Below, in pieces: positions 46,410 to 55,553 of a DNA stretch of 64,000 nt. The stretch covers positions 310,001-374,000 of the forward strand of contig NZ_CP048265.1 in assembly GCF_019469205.1 (NCBI RefSeq). Reading direction: 5' to 3'. Position 1 is the stretch's first letter, and every line of letters starts with the position of its first letter. The DNA comes from Gilliamella sp. ESL0405. Its GTDB lineage: Bacteria; Pseudomonadota; Gammaproteobacteria; Enterobacterales; Orbaceae. Position numbers and translations under genes: made by a program. The notes under the pieces are model-generated. The model saw only the letters and a program-made list of their open reading frames with translations, was not told where the DNA came from and searched no databases.

Positions 46410-46427
46410 TGTAAACTTTAGTTTACA
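46410..46427 (+). promoter_or_regulatory. TyrR box upstream of aroL
   Basis: TGTAAACTTTAGTTTACA fits the strong TyrR box (TGTAAA-N6-TTTACA) exactly. It lies 152 bp before the shikimate kinase start. E. coli aroL is TyrR-repressed through similar boxes. A weaker half match (TGTAAA at 46495-46500 with GTTGCA) could be a second box. Confidence 0.8.
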
Positions 46428-46578
46428 AAATTGAGCATTTTATTTTGTGATTAATTTAAATAAATTCATAACGTTAAATATTTATCAAATAAAATGTAAA
46501 ATAAATGTTGCAAAATGGCAAGTGAATCACTAGCATAGTTAGCATATTGTGAGATCTGTATATCTAAAAGGACAAAAA

Positions 46579-47091
46579 ATGAATAATACAATTTTTTTAG
46601 TTGGTGCAAGAGCCGCAGGTAAAACCACGATGGGAAAGATGTTAGCCAACAAGTTAGCGTATTCTTTTATTGATACAGATTGTCATCTACTTGAAACCAC
46701 ACAAAAAACCGTTGCTGAAATAGTTGAAAAAGAGGGTTGGGAAGGTTTTCGTGCAAGAGAGAGCCAAGTACTTGTTGATACAACAAAGCCCAATCGTGTT
46801 ATTGCAACTGGCGGGGGAATGGTACTGGCTGATCATAATCGAGATTTTATGAAAGAAAATGGCATTGTGATTTTTCTTTCTGCGCCAGCTGCAACGCTAG
46901 CGGCTCGTTTAATGAAAGACCCAAATGTTGCCCAGCGCCCCTCTTTGACAGGTTTATCGATTGTTGATGAAATGGAAAAAGTATTAGCTGACCGCTTACC
47001 ACTCTATCATGATGCAGCACATCATGTTATCAATGTCGATCAGGATGAAAGTCAGATTCTCGCTCAAATATTAACAGTATTACAAAATTAA
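46579..47091 (+). CDS. aroL: Shikimate kinase AroL-type
   Basis: 170-residue kinase, shikimate + ATP to shikimate 3-phosphate. P-loop VGARAAGKTTMGK, DTD in FIDTDCHLLE, FRARESQ, ATGGGMVL and the lid region with QRPSL. It is closer to AroL (TVAEIVEKEGW) than to AroK. ATG at 46579 with AAAAGGA upstream; start 46549 rejected. The TyrR box upstream supports the AroL call. A terminator follows. Confidence 0.92.
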   Translation: MNNTIFLVGARAAGKTTMGKMLANKLAYSFIDTDCHLLETTQKTVAEIVEKEGWEGFRARESQVLVDTTKPNRVIATGGGMVLADHNRDFMKENGIVIFLSAPAATLAARLMKDPNVAQRPSLTGLSIVDEMEKVLADRLPLYHDAAHHVINVDQDESQILAQILTVLQN

Positions 47092-47123
47092 TATTAATCA
47101 TCATTCTTATCATGATCATTATT

Positions 47124-47154
47124 AAAAATACCGCCTAAACGTGGTATTTTTTTT
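47124..47154 (+). terminator. Terminator after aroL
   Basis: AAAAATACC (47124-47132) / GGTATTTTT (47143-47151) with a 10-nt loop and T8. Confidence 0.8.
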
Positions 47155-47385
47155 GATAATAAAAAAGAATAGATTTTACTAATCTTATAAAATAATTTTA
47201 TGTATAAGAATGATTCTTGCGCAAAAACATGCTATTTTTTTTATAAATAGTTTAAAATCTATAAATAAATGTGACGCAGGTTAAATTTTAGCAATAAATT
47301 TGTACTTATCGCTTTCAGATTAATATTGATACTTGTATATTGAATGTAGTTAAAGTTTTCAATTTTAAAATATGGAGTATTACCA
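47155..47385. other. Promoter gap before the first MFS gene
   Basis: About 230 bp, AT-rich. I see AAGAATGATTCTT-like symmetry near 47207-47219, otherwise nothing assignable. Confidence 0.35.
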
Positions 47386-48585
47386 ATGGATAATCGAAAG
47401 GTCAATTCATATGGAATTGTCGGTTCAATTTATGCTAATTATATTATTCAAAGTATTGCGCTGATAGTAATAATGCAATTCTCCCTAGATCTGTTTACCC
47501 AACTCAATGCCGATCTTGTTGATCTTGGCTATATCGCTTCCGGTATTGGAATTGGCAAGATAGGTCTAATGTTTATTGGCGGGTTATTATCAGATAAATT
47601 TGGGCGAAAACTGTTTATCTTATTAGGTATGAGTTGCTATGCCATTTTCTTTATCGGCATGACTTTTTGTACTAATATTCATGTCGCCTTTTGTTTAGCT
47701 ATTGCAGTCGGTGCCGGAAACTCATTTTTAGATACCGGTTCAATGCCGGCATTAACGGAATGTTTTCCTAATTCGGCAGGCTCAGCAAGCGTACTGATTA
47801 AAGCATTTATCTCAATTGGTTCTTTAGTCCTTCCTTTTATTGTCACATTTTTTCATTCCAATCACATATGGTATGGCTGGGCATTTTGGGGTTTCACTTT
47901 TTATCTCTTAATTAATTGCTTATTAATACTCCCGCAAAAATTTCCGCATAAAGACACCGCTATCAAAGGGAGTAAAGGTTCAGGGGACTATTTTAAAGCT
48001 ACGCCTCGATTTGAAATTGAAGGCATTTTATTAACGCTGATGGGATTTACCACCACAGCAACTTTCGTTGTTATCTTACAGTGGTTACCCACTATCGCAA
48101 TGAAAAGCGTAAATATGTCTGATGATGACGCCAACCTGCTGATTAGCTGTTACAGTACGGCTTCGATCATTTCGGTTTTTGCAACAGCATTTATCGTAAA
48201 ACGATTCTTAAAACCGATCTTTTGTATCATTATATTGCCGGCGCTATCTGCCATTGTTCTGATTTTATTTTATTTCAATATTTCACCATTAATGTGCCTT
48301 ATTGCCGCTATCGGCATGGGCTTTACTGCTGCTGGTGGCGTATTGCAACTCACACTGGTTGTGATGCAGCAAATGTTCCCAACCCGTAAAGGATTAGCGG
48401 TCGGTTGTATGTACACCTTTAGTGGACTGACTTTCGTTGTTATACCACGTATTGTACCGAAACTGGCAATGACTAACGTTAGTTACGCAATTTTGCTCGA
48501 CTTTTTTATCGCTATGTTAAGTGTCATTTTAGGATCGATTGTTTTTTATCGGTTTAAAAAAGTTATTGATATCAACAAAATATAA
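47386..48585 (+). CDS. MFS transporter, YdiN/YdiM type
   Basis: 399-residue, 12-helix major facilitator. The loop-2 signature is GGLLSDKFGRKLF, then LDTGSMPALTECFPNSAGSASVLIKA and MGFTAAGGVLQLTLVVMQQMFPTRKG, which are characteristic of the YdiM/YdiN/YfkF subgroup. E. coli ydiM-ydiN are next to the quinate/shikimate dehydrogenase ydiB. By context this carrier may import quinate, shikimate or related acids; untested. GGAG about 8 nt before ATG. Confidence 0.85.
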   Translation: MDNRKVNSYGIVGSIYANYIIQSIALIVIMQFSLDLFTQLNADLVDLGYIASGIGIGKIGLMFIGGLLSDKFGRKLFILLGMSCYAIFFIGMTFCTNIHVAFCLAIAVGAGNSFLDTGSMPALTECFPNSAGSASVLIKAFISIGSLVLPFIVTFFHSNHIWYGWAFWGFTFYLLINCLLILPQKFPHKDTAIKGSKGSGDYFKATPRFEIEGILLTLMGFTTTATFVVILQWLPTIAMKSVNMSDDDANLLISCYSTASIISVFATAFIVKRFLKPIFCIIILPALSAIVLILFYFNISPLMCLIAAIGMGFTAAGGVLQLTLVVMQQMFPTRKGLAVGCMYTFSGLTFVVIPRIVPKLAMTNVSYAILLDFFIAMLSVILGSIVFYRFKKVIDINKI

Positions 48586-48676
48586 ATCGCAAAAAGAGAC
48601 AAAATTACAAAATACTCGCCTACTTTTGTAATAAAAACTCAGGCGTTTTTACATAATTTATATAGGAAGTAAATAG

Positions 48677-49957
48677 ATGAAGAATAAATATTTAGGCACA
48701 GCGGTTTGTATGTATATGAACTATTTTGTGCATGGAATGGGCGCAATCATTCTTGGTTTAAATATTGACTATTTAGCCGCGCAATTTAATCCGCAAGTAG
48801 CGTATCTGTTTAATATCGCTAAAGATGCACTCACGCCCGATCAGCTGAGCCAAATTGGTGAGGCAAAACAGAGTGTTTACAACGTGATGATGGGATTAGG
48901 TGTTGGTCGTTTACTCGTGTTATTTGTCATGGGAACATTATCAGATAAGTATGGACGTAAACCATTTATTGCCTTAGGTGGATTATTTTATATTGGCTTC
49001 TTGCTTGGCATTTTATTTAGCCCTAACGCTGATATTGCCTTCTTGTTTGCCGTATTAGGCGGTATTGCCAACTCAACACTTGATGCAGGTACATACCCAG
49101 CATTAATGGAATCATTCCCGAAATCACCGGGATCGGCTTCTATTCTCACTAAAGCGGCGATTGCCGCTGGTCAATCGGTTTTACCGTTGATTATGGGGAT
49201 TATTATGGCAAGCCAGGGGTATTATGGTTGGTCATTTATCTTCTGCTGTGTTGTTCTGGCTTTAAATGCGCTAATCGTGCTTAAAATGCCATTCCCTAAC
49301 CATAAAATTACGCCGGAAGAGGAAGTAAAAGATCTGCAAACCATAGAAAAAAATCCTGCAACGTTGAAACAGAATTCAAATAGGATGATCGAAGGAATCT
49401 GTTTTATTGTCATTGGTTTTACCTCAACGGCAACATTTTATTTAGTCTCTTCTTGTTTGAAAGATTTTTCACAAACGGTTGCAGATATGGATGCCGCAGG
49501 TGCCGTTAAAGCTTTTTCTGCATATGGTATCGGCACACTTGCTAGCGTCTTTTTAACATCAATTTTAGTTAAAAGCTTAATTAGACCTGTTTATATTGTG
49601 GTGCTCTATCCGTTACTGTCTACCTTTATGCTGATCGCCTTGTATTCTTATCCGACCCCAATGATGTGTATTGTCGGCGGGTTTGTGCTTGGATTTACCG
49701 CAGCAGGTGGTGTATTACAATTGGCACTCACCACTATGGCGGAGTTTTTCCCGTCCGGTAAAGGTAAAGTATTGGGGATTTTCTTTACCTCTTCAAGCTT
49801 TGCCACCATGGTTATTCCATTTATAATCGGCTGGGTATCAACGATGTATGGTTTGCGTTACGTTATGCTTACTGATGCCTTCTTTGCCGGCTTAGGTACG
49901 GTAATGGCGCTGATTGTGCTGATGCGTTATCGTAAAACTTTTAATGTGGCAAAATAA
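48677..49957 (+). CDS. MFS transporter, YdiM type
   Basis: 426-residue paralogue of the previous gene and the closer to E. coli YdiM: MKNKYLGTAVCMYMNYFVHG start, GTLSDKYGRKPFIALGG, STLDAGTYPALMESFPKSPGSASILTKA and GFTAAGGVLQLALTTMAEFFPSGKG. A longer loop after helix 1 (residues 30-65) distinguishes it. The two lie head to tail, 91 nt apart, probably from a duplication, and may differ in substrate. AGGAAG precedes ATG. Confidence 0.87.
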   Translation: MKNKYLGTAVCMYMNYFVHGMGAIILGLNIDYLAAQFNPQVAYLFNIAKDALTPDQLSQIGEAKQSVYNVMMGLGVGRLLVLFVMGTLSDKYGRKPFIALGGLFYIGFLLGILFSPNADIAFLFAVLGGIANSTLDAGTYPALMESFPKSPGSASILTKAAIAAGQSVLPLIMGIIMASQGYYGWSFIFCCVVLALNALIVLKMPFPNHKITPEEEVKDLQTIEKNPATLKQNSNRMIEGICFIVIGFTSTATFYLVSSCLKDFSQTVADMDAAGAVKAFSAYGIGTLASVFLTSILVKSLIRPVYIVVLYPLLSTFMLIALYSYPTPMMCIVGGFVLGFTAAGGVLQLALTTMAEFFPSGKGKVLGIFFTSSSFATMVIPFIIGWVSTMYGLRYVMLTDAFFAGLGTVMALIVLMRYRKTFNVAK

Positions 49958-50060
49958 GCAAAATATTCACGCTGAAATAGGGGTGACAGAGAATTGTATT
50001 TAGTTGATCATAACTATATTTAACACCACTATTTAAAATAATTTCTATTATCTCAATAAA

Positions 50061-50090
50061 AATGCACACCTCAAAAAAGGTGTGCTTTTT
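50061..50090 (+). terminator. Terminator after the MFS pair
   Basis: GCACACC (50064-50070) / GGTGTGC (50079-50085), loop TCAAAAAA, T5. Confidence 0.85.
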
Positions 50091-50231
50091 AACTATTGGT
50101 AATGTAACCTTATTTCACCTTTAAACATTATCTAACCTGAACTTTGCCGAATTTCATCGCCCTTTGCTACCGCTAAGTTAGCACTGAATATTGTCTATAT
50201 TTTAACAAATATTACTTGCTAATCCGCTAAA

Positions 50232-50270
50232 AATAAATAAAAATACACAAAATCTGAATAAATATTCATT
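50232..50270 (+). promoter_or_regulatory. Tandem ARG boxes (ArgR operator) of argA
   Basis: Two 18-bp boxes separated by 3 bp. The promoter-distal box (50232-50249) has TAAAT-AAAA-ATACA and the proximal one (50253-50270) has TGAAT-AAAT-ATTCA, a perfect core. Consensus arms are TGAAT and ATTCA. The arrangement is the classical ArgR-arginine operator, ending just before the argA ribosome binding site. Confidence 0.88.
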
Positions 50271-50282
50271 TTGGTGGTTGTA

Positions 50283-51614
50283 ATGATGAAAGAAAGAACA
50301 ACTGAATTAGTTGAAGGGTTAAGGCATAGCGTCCCTTATATCAATGCACATCATGGAAAAACGTTTGTTATTTTATTAACCGGCGCTGTTCTAAAAAGTA
50401 ATAATTATTCAAGTATCATTAGCGATATTGGTCTACTGTATAGTCTGGGCATTAAATTGGTCATTGTTAACGGCGCTCGTAATCAAATTGATGAATCACT
50501 AAAACAACACAATATCGAACCGAAATACTATAAAAACACCCGCATCACCGATGCTCCCACCCTTGACATCATCAAACAGGTCACCGGGCTATTACAGCTT
50601 AATATTACCGCCAGTTTATCGATGAGCTTGAATAATACCCCGTTGCAAGGTGCACATATTAATGTGGTAAGTGGTAATTTTGTCATTGCCCAGCCACTCG
50701 GTGTTGATGACGGCATTGATTATTGTCATACCGGTAAAATTCGCCGGATTAATGGTGAAGCGATTGATGAACAATTAAATCGAGGCTCGATTGTTTTATT
50801 AGGACCGGTGGGAGTTTCTGTTACCGGTGAGAGTTTTAACTTAGCATCAGAAGATGTCGCAGCAGAGGTTGCCATTCGATTAAAAGCCGATAAGCTGATT
50901 AGCTTTTGTGCCGAACAAGGTGTGCTTGATGAACAAGGGCATGTTATTACTGATCTGTTTCCAATCGATGCCGATAATTACGTCGATCAAAAAGCGCTAC
51001 AAGGAAAACACTTATCGAGTGAAGCTCGCTTTTTACGTGCAGCATCGAAGGCTTGCCGTAATGGTGTACGGCGCAGTCATTTAGTGAGTTATCTGGTTGA
51101 TGGCTCGATTTTACAAGAGTTATTCTCTCGGGACGGGATTGGAACGCAAGTTGCCATGGAACACTCCGAACAAGTTCGCCAAGCAACCATTAACGATATC
51201 GGTGGCATCCTAGAGCTGATACGCCCATTGGAAGAGCAAGGCATTTTAGTTAAACGCTCAAGAGAACAATTAGAGATCGAAATTGATAAATTTACCATAA
51301 TCGAGCGGGATAACATGACAATTGGGTGCGCTGCGCTTTATCCATATCTGGATGAAAAAATGGGTGAAATGGCTTGTGTTGCCATTCATCCACAATATCG
51401 TAACTCCTCACGAGGCGATCTGTTAATTGAAAAAATCGCTGAAAGTGCTAATCGTTTAGGATTAGAGAAAATCTTTGTTTTAACTACCCGCAGCATTCAT
51501 TGGTTTAGAGAAAAAGGCTTTAATCCTGCTCAAGTCGATGATTTACCGATTAAAAAGAAACAGTTGTACAACTATCAGCGTAATTCCAAAATTTTAATGT
51601 TAGATATTTTATAA
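50283..51614 (+). CDS. argA: N-acetylglutamate synthase
   Basis: First step of arginine synthesis, glutamate + acetyl-CoA. 443 residues from ATG 50283: kinase-like amino-acid-binding domain (about 1-285: [54 protein letters not shown]) that carries arginine feedback, then a GNAT domain ([37 protein letters not shown]). GTG at 50271 could lengthen it by four residues, but ATG matches E. coli. ArgR boxes end 12 bp upstream. Confidence 0.96.
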   Translation: MMKERTTELVEGLRHSVPYINAHHGKTFVILLTGAVLKSNNYSSIISDIGLLYSLGIKLVIVNGARNQIDESLKQHNIEPKYYKNTRITDAPTLDIIKQVTGLLQLNITASLSMSLNNTPLQGAHINVVSGNFVIAQPLGVDDGIDYCHTGKIRRINGEAIDEQLNRGSIVLLGPVGVSVTGESFNLASEDVAAEVAIRLKADKLISFCAEQGVLDEQGHVITDLFPIDADNYVDQKALQGKHLSSEARFLRAASKACRNGVRRSHLVSYLVDGSILQELFSRDGIGTQVAMEHSEQVRQATINDIGGILELIRPLEEQGILVKRSREQLEIEIDKFTIIERDNMTIGCAALYPYLDEKMGEMACVAIHPQYRNSSRGDLLIEKIAESANRLGLEKIFVLTTRSIHWFREKGFNPAQVDDLPIKKKQLYNYQRNSKILMLDIL

Positions 51615-51626
51615 TTGCCTCAACCC

Positions 51627-51655
51627 AAAGTCCGCTTCGGCGGACTTTTTTTTAC
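51627..51655 (+). terminator. Terminator after argA
   Basis: AAAGTCCGC / GCGGACTTT closed by a TTCG tetraloop, followed by T8. Very strong hairpin. Confidence 0.95.
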
Positions 51656-51710
51656 CTAGCCAATGGCTAATTGATACAATGAATATAGGCTAAATGGCGC
51701 ACCTATAATA

Positions 51711-52965
51711 TTAATGAAACAGTTTCATCACTCCTTCGGTTAGCAGTGAAAGCGTGGTAAAATCCGGATCGGCAAAAGTGACCCCTTCAACCCCTAAAAA
51801 GGCGAAAAGTGGTAATGCTAAAGCCGGTAAAATACACAATAATAACCCATTGATAAACGCCGCAATTATTGCACCTATCGCCCCGCCGGTTGAATTACCA
51901 AAAATAGCTGCCGTTCCGCCAGTTATAAAACTTGCCATAATTCCCGGAATAATAATGGGTAAACCAATAAAAGGAAAAATCACCACGCAAGCCACTTCAG
52001 TAAAAAAGCTGACGATAAACCCGACCAACACACAGTTTGGCGCTTTATCAAACAACACCATAGGATCAACGGCTGGCACACAACCAGGCGCAACAACTTG
52101 TGCAAAGCCTTTAAAAGCCGGAATAATCTCTTCGGTAAAAATAGCCACCCCTTTTTTAGCAATATATAAACCGCCGGCAAAAATAGCTGACTGCTCCAAA
52201 GCAAAAATAATAAAGGTATTATTCTTCAATATCTGTTTTAAATATTCCGGTTGTGAAAATAATCCAGAGAGACACAACAAAACAAACATCGTGATAAAAG
52301 TTGCCACATCAGCTTGCCTTAAGAAGCTAAAACGGTCGTTAATTTTAATCTGCTCAATATCGTTTTTGGCATTGCCAATTAACCGACCGCTATAGGCGCC
52401 AATCAAGTAAGAAATAGTGCCGGCATGCGCTATGCAATAATCGTTATGGCCAATAATTTTTTTGGCTAAAGCGAGAGAGCAAAGTAGGAAATATTGCCAT
52501 ATAAAAGCCAATAATTATGGCACCAGAAGCCACGATAATCACACCGTCGTAGCCCATACCTTTAAGCACCGCAGTATAGGAAAATGCCATAAACAAAATG
52601 AGATGCAGTGATAAATAGATCGATTTAAACCGAGTGAAACGGGCTAATAACAAGTTAATAATCATGGCAAAAAATAAGATAAATGCCGCACTTGCGCCCA
52701 AAGACTCCATTGTTAAGGCGGTGATAGCTTCGTTACTCGGTACTACGCCATGCATGCCAAATGCGTGGGTAAACATATTACTAAACATCACCAATACGCC
52801 ACCAAGTATCTTGCCACCGGTCTTAATTAAGACAAATCCAATAAAAGATAACAGCGTTCCGGTAATGATTTTTGATAATTTAGCCCGTTGTAAAACTAAA
52901 CCGATAAAAGCGACTAAAGCGATAATAATCGCAGGTTGCCCAAAAATATTTAAAAATAGGTCCAT
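51711..52965 (-). pseudogene. Ascorbate-type PTS EIIC, frameshifted
   Basis: Two overlapping reading frames (52965-52444, 173 aa; 52511-51711, 266 aa) together make one protein of about 417 residues resembling UlaA/SgaT, the membrane C component of ascorbate-type PTS. The first frame carries helices 1-4 ([20 protein letters not shown] onward); the second has QSAIFAGGLYIAKKGVAIF, PGCVPAVDPMVLFDKAPNCVLVGF and a run of helices. The join is a run of seven T on the plus strand (A7 on the coding strand) at 52457-52463: six A would restore one frame. Reading could be rescued by slippage on A7, or the gene is dead. No EIIA or EIIB gene adjoins. Ribosome binding site GGGAG is intact. Confidence 0.75.
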
Positions 52966-53359
52966 ATACTTACTCCCTAAACAATATTGAAACTAAAATT
53001 TATTATAATTAAAACATTGTTTTGTAATTGTGTTAGGGATCACAATTTAACGAAAGTAAGCATCAAAATGTTACAGTGCGACACTAAACAACCGGTTATA
53101 AGCTGAAACTCATTGCGACAAAAACAATCACAAAGATTAAAAATTGTTGAGACTAGGCTATTTGCTTTGTTATTTGGCAAGGTGTGGGGAGTGGGAAGAC
53201 CTTTTTTATAGAATAATCATAAAAATCAAAAGACTAATTTTTCAGGAGGAGTTCTTAAAAGATGAGTAGTGTTAGTGAGAAAAACGGTTAGATAAAAACA
53301 GTTAGAAAATTGAACGATTGAAGTTTTTTGGGAAAAAGCTGTATTAGGCGATAAAATAT
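52966..53359. other. Gap between the EIIC gene and mutH
   Basis: 394 bp without a real gene. On the plus strand an AGGAGGA at 53244-53250 precedes ATG 53262, but that ORF is only nine codons; this may be remnant coding sequence. No terminator for mutH is evident. Confidence 0.4.
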
Positions 53360-54031
53360 TTAATCGTTGATGACACAATTGAGGATTTGTCGGGTAAATG
53401 CTTTTTTTAGATAGAAGCCTCTTGGTCGGGTTAATATTATTTGCCCGTGTTCGCCAATTGCTTGGGTTAATGCTTTGCCGTTAGCCGCTTTCGGTCTAAT
53501 TTGCAAATAAGTGCCATAGCGGGCTGTAATTTTTTCAACTTGTCCTAGGGCAATCATATCCATTAATTCTTGCCAATCTTGTTTAAGTTGCTGTTCTTGC
53601 TCGGCAGTGGGTGTCCATAAGATAGGGTGGCCGACTTTACGTTCAGCAAGGGGAATGGATCTTTCACCTTCGATTGGGATCCAAAGGACTTTATTAAGTT
53701 TATATTTTACGTGGCTGGTTTCCCAAATAACGCCGTAATTTGCCATGAGCGGTGTGACACTGACAAAGGTGGTCTCTAACGGTTCACCTTCTTTATCAAC
53801 CGGAATGGTTTTAAGCTCGATGCCTAAGTCGGCAAAATCCTGCTGCGCTTTACTGCCGGCATTCGCTCCTAAAAATGTTTCAAGCAAATTACCCACCCAA
53901 CCTTTTTGCTTGTTTAAATTAGCGGGAATTGCAATATTTAAATATTGTGCTATTTCACCAAAGCTGTAGCCGGCAACCAGTTTGGCTCGATTTAGTAATT
54001 CTTGTTCATTTTTGGGAAAAAACAGTGTCAT
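53360..54031 (-). CDS. mutH: DNA mismatch repair endonuclease MutH
   Basis: Nicks the unmethylated strand at hemimethylated GATC during MutSL-directed repair. 223 residues from ATG at 54031; a longer frame from 54070 is rejected. Active-site D-x6-ExK is visible as [10 protein letters not shown], preceded by the Glu in [21 protein letters not shown] and [12 protein letters not shown] complete the family pattern. Presence implies Dam-type methyl-directed repair, which is limited to certain gammaproteobacteria including Orbales and Enterobacterales. Confidence 0.95.
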   Translation of the reverse strand: MTLFFPKNEQELLNRAKLVAGYSFGEIAQYLNIAIPANLNKQKGWVGNLLETFLGANAGSKAQQDFADLGIELKTIPVDKEGEPLETTFVSVTPLMANYGVIWETSHVKYKLNKVLWIPIEGERSIPLAERKVGHPILWTPTAEQEQQLKQDWQELMDMIALGQVEKITARYGTYLQIRPKAANGKALTQAIGEHGQIILTRPRGFYLKKAFTRQILNCVIND

Positions 54032-54104
54032 AAAGCAATTCTTACCAGCGAACGGATTAAACACAGTCAATTATATTGACTGTGAATCGTAAAAGAAAGG
54101 CTTA

Positions 54105-54653
54105 TTAGCTTAGCTTTTCAATCCAACTGGCATAACTATTAATAATTTGTGAAAGGAATGCTTTGGTTTTTTCGCTAATATTACCGTTTTCATCAAAAGC
54201 AGTATTGATATTGCCGATATACGCTTCAGGCTGTTGTAAGGTAGGCATATCAAGAAAGACTAAAGATTGACGTAGTTGATGATTAGCACCAAAACCGCCG
54301 ATCGCACCTTGTGATACGGAAACTACCGCCGCAGGTTTTTTCGCCCAGGCATTTTTACCATAAGGGCGAGAGCCAACATCGATCGCATTTTTAATTACTG
54401 CCGGTAAACCACGATTGTATTCCGGTGTGACAAAAATGACGCCTTGGCAATCGGTAATTTCTTGACGGAAAAGGGTATAAGAAGCGGGAGGGTTGTCGGT
54501 ATCGATATCTTCGTTATATAACGGCAGATCGCCGATCTCAATGACTAATAGTGATAAAGAAGGTGGGGCAATTTGTTGTAAAACTTTAGCAACTTTTAAG
54601 TTGTACGAATCTTTACGCAGACTTCCAACCAATACAGCAATTTTTTTACTCAT
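54105..54653 (-). CDS. NAD(P)H-dependent FMN reductase (ChrR/YieF-like)
   Basis: 182-residue flavodoxin-fold reductase. FMN phosphate loop GSLRKDSYNLKVA and the family signature PEYNRGLPAVIKNAIDVGSRP are clear, then GAIGGFGANHQLRQSLVFL. Related to E. coli ChrR (YieF), which reduces quinones and chromate; the natural substrate here is uncertain. AAGGGG upstream of ATG 54653 favours it over 54686. It lies on the same strand as dps (77 nt downstream of it), perhaps a shared stress unit. Confidence 0.88.
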   Translation of the reverse strand: MSKKIAVLVGSLRKDSYNLKVAKVLQQIAPPSLSLLVIEIGDLPLYNEDIDTDNPPASYTLFRQEITDCQGVIFVTPEYNRGLPAVIKNAIDVGSRPYGKNAWAKKPAAVVSVSQGAIGGFGANHQLRQSLVFLDMPTLQQPEAYIGNINTAFDENGNISEKTKAFLSQIINSYASWIEKLS

Positions 54654-54730
54654 TTGTCGACCCCTTAAATTTGGATTAAGAGACACAAATGTGTCTCTTA
54701 TGGGTTGTAATAATTGAGCATAATATTTGT

Positions 54731-55285
54731 TTAGTGACCAGATGAATCAAGTCGACGACCGGTTTCAAATAAGAACCATGCACGGCGTTCAGCTTGGTCA
54801 ATCCACTCTTCAATCAAGCTTGCTGTTGCTGAGTCGTTATATTTATCACAAATATCATGAGCAACACGCATGCGCTCGGTGAGTTTAATATTATCTTGGC
54901 AAAGTTCGGCAAGCATATCAGACGGTTCAACAAAATCAGCATCATTATCAGAAATACTTTGTAATTTTGAGATATGACCGATTGAGCGTAATGTCGTACC
55001 ACCTAATTTACGTACACGTTCTGCAATAGGGTCTGTCATTGCAAATAATTCTTCACCATGATCATCTAACATTAAGTGGTAATCACGGAAATGTGGACCA
55101 CTGACATGCCAATGGAAATTTTTAGTTTTTAAATAAAGGGCAAATACATCTGCCAAAACGGAATTCATTGCGCCGGAAATATCTCTTGATGCTTTTTGCC
55201 CTAAATCAGTTGGAAACAAAATTGCTTTTTGTTGGAGCCTTTTTGCAGAAGTCGTACTTTTGGTACTTTTAGTGCTTTTAGCCAT
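54731..55285 (-). CDS. dps: DNA protection during starvation protein Dps
   Basis: Ferritin-like dodecamer that stores iron and shields DNA. 184 residues. The inter-subunit ferroxidase site appears in KNFHWHVSGPHFRDYHLMLDDHGEELF (His, Asp, Glu). The N-terminus is unusually rich in Lys, Ser and Thr (MAKSTKSTKSTTSAKRLQQK), consistent with DNA binding. ATG 55285 with GAGGAG upstream. Adjacent FMN reductase suggests an oxidative-stress pair. Confidence 0.95.
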   Translation of the reverse strand: MAKSTKSTKSTTSAKRLQQKAILFPTDLGQKASRDISGAMNSVLADVFALYLKTKNFHWHVSGPHFRDYHLMLDDHGEELFAMTDPIAERVRKLGGTTLRSIGHISKLQSISDNDADFVEPSDMLAELCQDNIKLTERMRVAHDICDKYNDSATASLIEEWIDQAERRAWFLFETGRRLDSSGH

Positions 55286-55441
55286 ATTAGATTCTCCTCT
55301 AAATTTATAATAAAAACGCTTTGTAGTATCAAATTACGCTAACTATGAAGCAAAGTCCAATAAAAAACAGCTATTGTTGACTATCACTGCTATTTTAGCA
55401 ATCTATGAATCTGTAAAACTTTTAAAGTTAACTTTTGTTTT

Positions 55442-55474
55442 AAATATTTTCTTTCAAAATAAAAGAAAATATTT
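55442..55474 (+). promoter_or_regulatory. Candidate SrlR operator upstream of srlA
   Basis: Perfect 13-bp inverted repeat AAATATTTTCTTT (55442-55454) / AAAGAAAATATTT (55462-55474) with a 7-nt spacer. The core TATTTTCTTT recurs before srlR (58869-58878). A CRP-like half-site TGTGAC follows at 55480. The operon encodes a DeoR-type repressor, so operator function is likely but inferred. Confidence 0.55.
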
Positions 55475-55553
55475 CAAAATGTGACAAAGTTAAAAGTTTT
55501 TGATTTTTAAAGTTGTTACTATTCCTTCGAAATTTAACTCAATAGGAGACAAT

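Noticed and set aside
51754-52395. 213-residue plus-strand ORF opposite the EIIC gene, and 52634-52990 similarly
   Set aside because: Shadow of the membrane-protein reading frame: Lys/Ala/Ile-rich and without family features or start signal.
53262-53291. Nine-codon ORF behind a strong AGGAGGA
   Set aside because: Too short to call a gene; the spacing is long (11 nt) and nothing follows in frame. Possibly a remnant.
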